A stretch of 64,000 bases of DNA from Flammula alnicola (Eukaryota; Basidiomycota; Agaricomycetes; Agaricales; Strophariaceae): contig JADNRV010000058.1 in the NCBI GenBank assembly GCA_015499995.1, positions 238,316 to 302,315 on the forward strand, in the 5' to 3' direction. Of the stretch, positions 58,054 to 64,000 are shown in pieces (the stretch's first letter is position 1; each line of letters starts with the position of its first letter). Both the position numbers and the translations under genes were made by a program. The notes beneath the pieces were generated by a model, which made no database searches, was not told the origin of the DNA, and was given only the letters and a program-made list of their open reading frames with translations.

Positions 58054-59006
58054 GAGGTCTTTATTGTCCTCCACTGATTCCTACCGGAATCCTGCGGAAT
58101 CCGGTCATTCCGGAGGAATAATTTTTGGGTCATTTTGGCTGAGAGGCCAGCCAAAATGCGAAATTTCCCGGAGGAATGCAGACTGGAATAAGCTGCAACC
58201 GGAATACCCAACAGGAATGGCCGGAACGGAATGGCCACCGGAATCCGGTTTTTCCAAAAAGGAAATATGGTTATTTTTAGCACCAACATGAAAATATCAC
58301 ACTATTACATAAAATGACATCAAAATGAGACTGTGGGACCTATTTCTAATCAAGATATTCCATATTTAGCAAGTGCAATTTTCAAAACCGCCGGCTTTGG
58401 GCGAGTTTTTCGCGTTTTTCTCGATGACGAAAGCAGCTAGTCACATGATTTTGATATATTTGTGATTCTGGAAGCATGCTCTATAGTTACTTTTTTTGGC
58501 AAAAAGTTCCCACGGTCCCCAAAACAGACCAAATAAGGTGATTTCAGTTACCCGAGTGAGATGACATATACATATTTGTAATCTCCTTAAAATTCTGAAT
58601 CCGATGGTACCCCATTGACCCTGAATCTCTCAGAATTGATTATGCAATCTACAAATATATTATAGATAGATAGGGTATGTAGTCCGATGTTTTTGGTAGG
58701 TTAGCAACAGTTCTCTGGTCTAATGGTTAAATGGTCTGGGATATTAGCTACTGGATTTCTTCCGGGGCTCTGGGTTCAATTCCTGAAAGATGCAAAATCT
58801 TTGAGTGATATTTTTCTCTGAGTTCTGTCTAAGTCCACCAAGTTGAAGTCCTAACCGGAATTTCGGTCATTCCTGTGGATTCCGGTCAGGATTCCTGCGG
58901 AATTGAGTCCATTCCTGCGGATTCCGGTCCATTCCTGCGGATTCCGGTCCATTCCTCCGGAATCCGGTCATTCCGGGAGGAATCAGTGGAGGAATGAAAA
59001 GTATTG
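58054..59006. mobile_element. Element E3: inverted near-copy of E2
   Basis: 953 bp, starts GAGGTCTTTATTGTCC and ends GAAAAGTATTG, the reverse complement of E2 with few differences (for example one A-run change). The flanks are not duplicated: LINE C on the left, a truncated copia LTR on the right, so at least one flank was exchanged or lost. Confidence 0.85.
58716..58783 (+). promoter_or_regulatory. tRNA-like pol III A and B boxes within E3
   Basis: TGGTCTAATGG at 58,716-58,726 and GGTTCAATTCC at 58,773-58,783, both unchanged from E2. Confidence 0.5.
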
Positions 59007-59198
59007 AGACTTTATATACTAAATAGAAAGGATCTAGAAAGTATCTGGAGATGATCTAGAGATGATCTAGAACATGATAAGAATCTAATCTACAAATGCA
59101 CAACAAGTGAAAAGGAGGAAGTGCAGATAAGAGATAAGATAAGAGATAAGATAAGATAAGATAAGATAACTTGGAGACATGTGCAGGCAGTTTTAACA
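59007..59198 (-). repeat. Copia LTR fragment (minus orientation)
   Basis: Begins AGACTTTATATAC and ends CAGTTTTAACA, matching the distal half of the 379-bp LTR in the minus orientation. Cut on the left at the E3 border. No copia internal sequence follows. Confidence 0.8.
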
Positions 59199-59983
59199 GC
59201 CGTCGCCCCTGAAGCACTACCGGAACAACCTTGTGCTGGCGCCATCAGTAAACAGGCCGTTTTGCATAGCTGGTGAGTGTCTTCATCTATGGCTGCCATC
59301 TCCGCTGCCTGCCAACCCTAATGCGGGTTACATGCCCTTGTCGATGGCATCAGCTAAGTGCGTGCTTGATTTTTTGAACAATGCTTATGCGCCTGCCACA
59401 AAAGAAACATATGGAACCAGTTTGCTGGTTTTTCATGTCTTCTGCGACCAGAAAGATCCACCGGTACCTGAGCACCAGAGGGGTCCGGCGAGCGAAGCCC
59501 TCATTATGGAATTCATCTTGTCCTGTGCAACCACATCTGGCGATGTGGTACAAAACTATACCTACAGAGTCAAGGCTTGGCACACACATGATCCACGGCC
59601 TCCCATGGACAGTTGATGACACTTGCTTACAAGCTGCGCTTTTAGCAGCTAAGCATGTGGCACCCGATTCTGGAAAGTGTGCGCCTCGTCCTCCTATGCT
59701 GGTTGCCTCCCTCGCGCTCTTACGTGAACAGCTGGACCTCACTTTGCCCCTCGACGCCGCAGTGTTCGCTTGTCTGACGACAACTATCTGGTCTTCCTCT
59801 TGCCTTGGAGAATTCACTGTCCCCTCCCTGAAAACTTTTGATGCTTCCATTCACATCAAACCTTCCAATGTCACTGCGGCCAGCGCAGATGGACCAAGCC
59901 TTCCTCTCACATCCTTCTATTTGCCTTGGATGAAAATCTCCAAGCACCGAGGCGAAACAGCCCACTGGGCACCCCAGGATGGC
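59199..59983 (+). pseudogene. Tyrosine recombinase (Crypton-like), N-terminal part
   Basis: Two frames joined near 59,585 (one-base shift): SAKCVLDFLNNAYAPATKET and GTSLLVFHVFCDQKDPPVPE form the SAM-like core-binding domain, then GLPWTVDDTCLQAALLAAKH, LREQLDLTLPLDAAVFACLT and SSSCLGEFTVPSL. In the last motif tyrosine recombinases carry the first catalytic Arg (R-x-G-E type); here it is Cys, one C to T change away. Ends in CCCCAGGATGGC (59,972-59,983), the duplication that links it to 50,892. Confidence 0.75.
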
Positions 59984-60161
59984 ATCATTCTTCCGGTCAG
60001 GCAATAAGCACTGATGCTGAGCTCGATGCCATCTCGGTGGCTGTCTCCGCAATGGTAGCGTTCGGAGACGTCACCAGGATAGTTATTTTTATGGATTCGA
60101 TGCATGCTGCTCGGATGTCCATTGATCCCTCCCCACATTCTCATCAGGGCTCCTCTCTGGT

Positions 60162-60163
<2 letters not shown>
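59984..60163 (+). mobile_element. LINE D, 5' part (RNase H)
   Basis: Starts directly after the duplication with ATCATTCTTCCGG, then AISTDAELDAISVAVS and VIFMDSMHAARMS, ending SSLV. This is exactly the part missing from LINE D at 52,018. CTCCTCTCTGGTAG (60,150-60,163) is the second copy of LINE E's target duplication, inverted. Confidence 0.85.
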
Positions 60164-60220
<57 letters not shown>

Positions 60221-60368
60221 ACAATTTTATACCGGTGCACGAAAGCAGTCCGGTCTCTAACTAATACAAACGGAGGCGGTAAACTACGCGTGCAAAAGAA
60301 AGAAGTTGGCTCGACGGCGAGCATGCGACGCGCGGGCGAGGCGGCGCAGCCGCCTGAAACCCAGATAG
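60164..60368 (-). mobile_element. LINE E tail: 3' UTR end and poly(A), inverted
   Basis: T run of about 51 nt (60,164-60,214) and then the 3' UTR in reverse, up to CCAGATAG. GATAG (60,364-60,368) is the reverse complement of CTATC at 52,809-52,813, so this is the other flank of the copia insertion. Confidence 0.85.
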
Positions 60369-60589
60369 TGTTAAAACTGCCTGCACATGTCTCCAAGTTA
60401 TCTTATCTTATCTTATCTTATCTCTTATCTTATCTCTTATCTTATCTCTTATCTGCACTTCCTCCTTTTCACTTGTTGTGCATTTGTAGATTAGATTCTT
60501 ATCAAGTTCTAGATCATCTCCAGATCATCTCCAGATCCTTTCTAGATCCTTTCTATTTAGTATATAAAGTCTTTTGACATTTGCCAGAA
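60369..60589 (+). repeat. Copia LTR fragment (plus orientation)
   Basis: Begins TGTTAAAACTGCC directly after GATAG and follows the 379-bp LTR to TTGCCAGAA, about 221 bp, then leaves it. It contains an expanded TATCT tract. This is the copia 5' LTR end, truncated. Confidence 0.85.
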
Positions 60590-61820
60590 TCTCCTCCTTA
60601 TTCGGTAACCACTTCGTGCGACCGTGGGAAACAACTTCAGCAACACCTCCATCGTCCCCCACAGCTCCTCCTCGTTGAGCGCTCCTGAGCGCTACTTTAC
60701 CAATCGACAGATAACACAACAATGCCCCCCCAAACCCGGTTCTGGTGGCGATCCGCCGAGCGGATCTCGCACATCGGAGAAACTGTCTGGATTTGTGCCT
60801 CGGTGCACTCCTGGAGTTGGCTCGTCATCTGCTTCGGCGGCGGCAGCCTCTACCCCTGCGTCTCCCTCTCCCCAGAGGCAGACGTACTCGTCTACTGTCC
60901 CTCAACAACAGCGGGACAAAACCCCAGTCAGTGAGCGCGAACGCACTCCTGTCTTTACTCCGTCGGCCCTGCCACCTCAGCAGGATCCGTCCCATTACCT
61001 CAGGGATGAGGATGTCGTTCTCGACTATGAGGCGACTCCTCCTCCTGCTTCTCAATCAACAGCAGATCCCGCCCTGGAGGGTGAGCTCACATCTGTACTC
61101 GATGATATGTCCCGGAGTGCGAGGGCCATTGCAGCATGGATGAGGGGAAACCCGAGTTCATCTGATGATGCCCTCGCTCGTCCTGCAACTGATCTCGCTG
61201 CTGCGATCGCCTCCTTGGTGTCTGCAGCTGAATCTACCGGATGGACCAACATTACTGCGTCCGTCGTCAGAGACAAAGCCCTCTCTCTGGGGTATGTCAT
61301 CGGAGAGACCATCTCAGGCCCAGACGACACCGTCATGAGGCCCAACACTGTCCCATTCGACCAGATCGACCCTCATTCCAGTGATGCGGAGTCATCTGCC
61401 ATGGAGACTGACACCACCTCATGCCCTCCCCCTCCTCGTCAGGATAAAGGGAAGGGCAGAGCCCCGAGCAAGGTGGGGCCAGCTTCGTCGCAGCCTTCGG
61501 CTGCGCCGAAGCAGGGCCCTCCTGCTCCCCGCCAGTCTCGCAAGAGGCCGGCGGATTCTTACTTGAGGCCTCCGCCGCCTGTTCCCCCTCGACCTCAGGG
61601 TTGGAAAGCTGGTGTTCCTTGGAGCGCCGGTCCCCGTAAGCGCACATTTGCTGAGCTTGCGGCGGCCAACCCTCTGTCGCAACGAGACCCTGCCATGGGC
61701 CGTAGTGCTCTTGCCAGGTATCCACCTCCGCCTCGCGTCCCTGCGATGCAAGCGGCCATTGATGAGCGGGTTTCTGCTGCCAAGAGGCAGAAGAAGCACC
61801 CCTCTTTCACCACTGCTTTG
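60590..61820 (+). mobile_element. LINE K: 5' UTR and ORF1 (N-terminal part)
   Basis: The only copy showing the ORF1 start. ATG 60,722 is followed by seven C; with six, it would continue into the long frame KPGSGGDPPSGSRTSEKL. The long frame (60,624-61,895) is Pro/Ser/Ala-rich with a helical middle (LTSVLDDMSRSARAIAAWMR), a basic RQSRKRPADSYLR stretch and KRTFAELAAANPLSQRD. Such low-complexity basic proteins are usual for LINE ORF1 and may bind RNA. Cut at 61,820 by LINE I. That this is ORF1 of the same family is inferred from context. Confidence 0.6.
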
Positions 61821-64000
61821 TTTTTTTTTTTTTTTTTTTTTTTTAAATCAACAATTTATATTCCGAAACTCGAACGCAGCTCGGACTCTAACTAATACAA
61901 ACGAGTACGCTACAATACCCATCGCAAAAGAAAGAAATTGGTTGCTCGCAGGGGAGCATGCGGCGCGCGCGAGCGCGACGCGGGCGAGACTGCGCAGCAG
62001 CCTGAAACCCAAATGACGGACCTCGCAGCCCAGGAAATACAAACGCGCGGCGTTGTTAACGCTACCGAACGTAAGGTAAATATGGATTAAAGGGTGGACA
62101 GGGGGGTCACCCAGATGAAGTCAGAGCTTGCCCGGCTCTCCCCACTTCGTTGGCAAACTCGACGTTGTCGTTACACCATGGCGGGTCCTCCAAATGATGC
62201 GTGCCATAGACTCAGAGAGTCACAAGCGAAGCCATGCAACGAACATGACTGCGGCCCTCGCGGGATTTATCGCACCATAATGGAAACACCTGCGGGCACT
62301 AGGTCTTGGGCCAAGGCCCCAACGACACCTAGGATCACCCCCCATCCAGAGTCCCTCATCCGACTCCAGCTGGGGGCCGGTTGAAAGCAAACGCCGTAAC
62401 GTTGTCAGTCAAAAATTTCTCAAGACCCCACACTAAGTGCGGGGCCCTGTGAGGTAGCATCGGGAGCTTCGGGCACCCAAAGAGATGGTCGCGCGTCTGA
62501 GGATAAACCCCACACGTACAACCGAGAGCAAGTGGGTCGTCAATTTTGAACCGCTCGTAATACGAGCTGATCGGAGCATGATTCGTTATTACACGGCACA
62601 TGCGGGCGAACAACTGAGAGTTGCGGCCGCCCACTTCGAGCCACGGCCCGCCGCAAACGGGGGTCGGACGGAGAGGATTACCCTTTAGATCCTCTAACTC
62701 CAAGAAATTAGAGCCAAGCAAATTGGGAACCTCGTCGACCTCTGTTGACCAGGCGTCCCGCGCTACAGTGTCAGCTTTGTTCTTAAGCCAAGCGATAGAT
62801 AGAGGGGTATTCAGTGTAACGGGTACACCTGGAAACCCAAGGACGAGGTCGTGAGCCTCTTGATGAATGTCCCACTCCATGTCGGAGGGAGACTCTGCAA
62901 AAACGACTTTACGGTTACCGCCACCCTGGAACCATCGTTCGAGTGTCCGACACACTACCAGAGAAGAGCCCTGATGAGAATGCGGGGAAGGATCAACGGC
63001 CATTTGAGCGGCATGCATCGAGTCCGTGAAAATGACTATCTTGGTGACGTCTCCGAACGCTTCCATTGCGGAGATGGCCACCGAGATGGCGTCGAGCTCA
63101 GCATCAGTGCTAATAGCTCGTCCGGAAGAGTGGCATCTGGCCAACACCAGCGCACCCTGCCGTTTGATAACAACGCCGTTGGCGGCCTGCCAGGGCCCCG
63201 GAGGGACCGAGCCGTCGACACCAGCATATGCGGTACCTGGCTCATCGTCACACTTTTCGATGAGTTTGTCCAGTATGATTTTCCACGCAGCATCAGGGTC
63301 TTCGGCCCTGCTGATACGGGGTTTAGCCATTCATGTAAACCGGCTCGCATGCCGATCCATTAGACGATATCCAGGCCTGGCGTCTGGAGCAAAAGGCTCC
63401 AGTTCCTCCAGACCAGCGGGGTGGAACAATGCATTGCCCACGAGTCCGCCACGCAACTTTTCGCGTTGACGCTCGGTAAAATTCTCGATCGCCATCTTGT
63501 GAGGGACGGCTCTCTTAAGTAAAGGACCAGCCATAAATGACCGGGACCGGGTGTGTATCAGACAAAAGAGAGATCCGGGCCACTGCCCGAGAGTTCAACC
63601 TGTCCAGAAGTAGGGGCATGGGCAGGAGGCCGGCGAGGGCCTCGACGCCATACGAGGGAGAAGTGCGGAAGCACCCAGTAATCCAAAGCCCAGCCTTACG
63701 CTGAACATTGGTAAGTTGCGCAATAAGCCCCTTGTTCCGGGCCTTGCGAAATACCACATGCGGTAGCCATAAGTAATTATGGGGATAACGCACGTGCGGT
63801 AGAGGAGCACTTGAGATGCGGCGGCAGCCCTCTGGTAGAAGACCCAAGCATCCTCATCGATACAACCGATGTGAATCCTTTGGTGGAATAGTATCTCACA
63901 TGCTCCTTGAAAGTGAGCTTGCGATCAAAGTAAAACCCAAGATATCGCCAGAACGGCTTAGGCTTGAGCCATTTGCCTGCAGTGTAGGGTTCTTCACCCA
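61821..64000 (-). mobile_element. LINE I: 3' half, continues beyond the window
   Basis: Poly(T) 61,821-61,844 and 3' UTR, then ORF2: open from 63,330 to the stop at 62,356 (RNase H: TAYAGVDGSVPPGPW, STDAELDAISVAIS, VIFTDSMHAAQMA; then CTCGVYPQTRDHLFGC). Upstream, connection and thumb segments (KGLIAQLTNVQRKAGLW, GVEALAGLLPMPLLLDRL) lie in shifted frames up to 64,000. The 5' end is not seen. Confidence 0.87.

Noticed and set aside
58711..58790. Functional tRNA gene
   Set aside because: A and B boxes are good but the acceptor stem does not pair and the T-stem is poor.
48827..59006. Inversion by recombination between E2 and E3
   Set aside because: E2 has matching TACCGACC on both sides, so its flanks have not been exchanged with E3's.
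60722..60934. 70-residue frame starting at the LINE K ATG
   Set aside because: It results from a seventh C in a C run; the long, family-like frame needs six.
61821..61895. Poly-Phe extension of LINE K ORF1
   Set aside because: The frame merely reads through the poly(T) of the inserted LINE I.

Overview
The window looks like a nuclear contig from a basidiomycete fungus, most likely an agaricomycete. The support is short GT-AG introns (about 45-75 nt), a KDZ transposase with its CxC2-type cysteine cluster, a very large Ty3/gypsy element and RNase H-bearing LINEs. The species cannot be named from sequence alone. Only the first 4.5 kb is ordinary gene space: a divergent pair made of a Trm4/NSUN2-like tRNA m5C methyltransferase (minus, running off the left edge) and an aldehyde dehydrogenase (plus, one apparent frameshift).

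The rest is almost entirely transposon in transposon. From 7.03 to 33.06 kb, LINE copy A is split by LINE copy B (8,490-32,159), which is flanked by a 15-bp target duplication. B is itself broken by a 379-bp copia solo LTR, a 1.2-kb inverted-repeat element (which carries a small MITE), a 586-bp TA-flanked element, a 1.8-kb LTR-like segment and a 15.26-kb Ty3/gypsy element (16,580-31,840). The gypsy element has 1,443-bp LTRs, PBS, PPT, gag, protease, RT, RNase H and integrase. Between integrase and the 3' LTR it carries two spliced genes on the ANTISENSE strand. One encodes a predicted 584-residue protein with a coiled coil, a basic stretch, a Zn2Cys6-like hexacysteine cluster and an acidic tail. 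This antisense module is the best candidate for an undescribed system.

From 33.06 to 44 kb two members (E1, E4) of a family with GGAAT-repeat ends flank a decayed KDZ transposase gene and a small companion gene. From 44.9 to 64 kb there are further LINE copies on both strands, two inverted 954-bp GGAAT-end elements (E2, E3) carrying pol III-like boxes, a SINE with 12-bp duplications, the two halves of a tyrosine-recombinase (Crypton-like) gene, and a copia element. Three nested pairs of target-site duplications, now about 8 kb apart and inverted, show that one nest (recombinase, then LINE D, then LINE E, then copia) was split by an inversion.

Names LINE A to K and E1 to E5 are labels used only here. 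Most element genes carry frameshifts or stops. The best-preserved element ORFs are the antisense six-exon gene, the copia pol fragment (53,256-54,845) and the LINE C polymerase (55,433-57,652).
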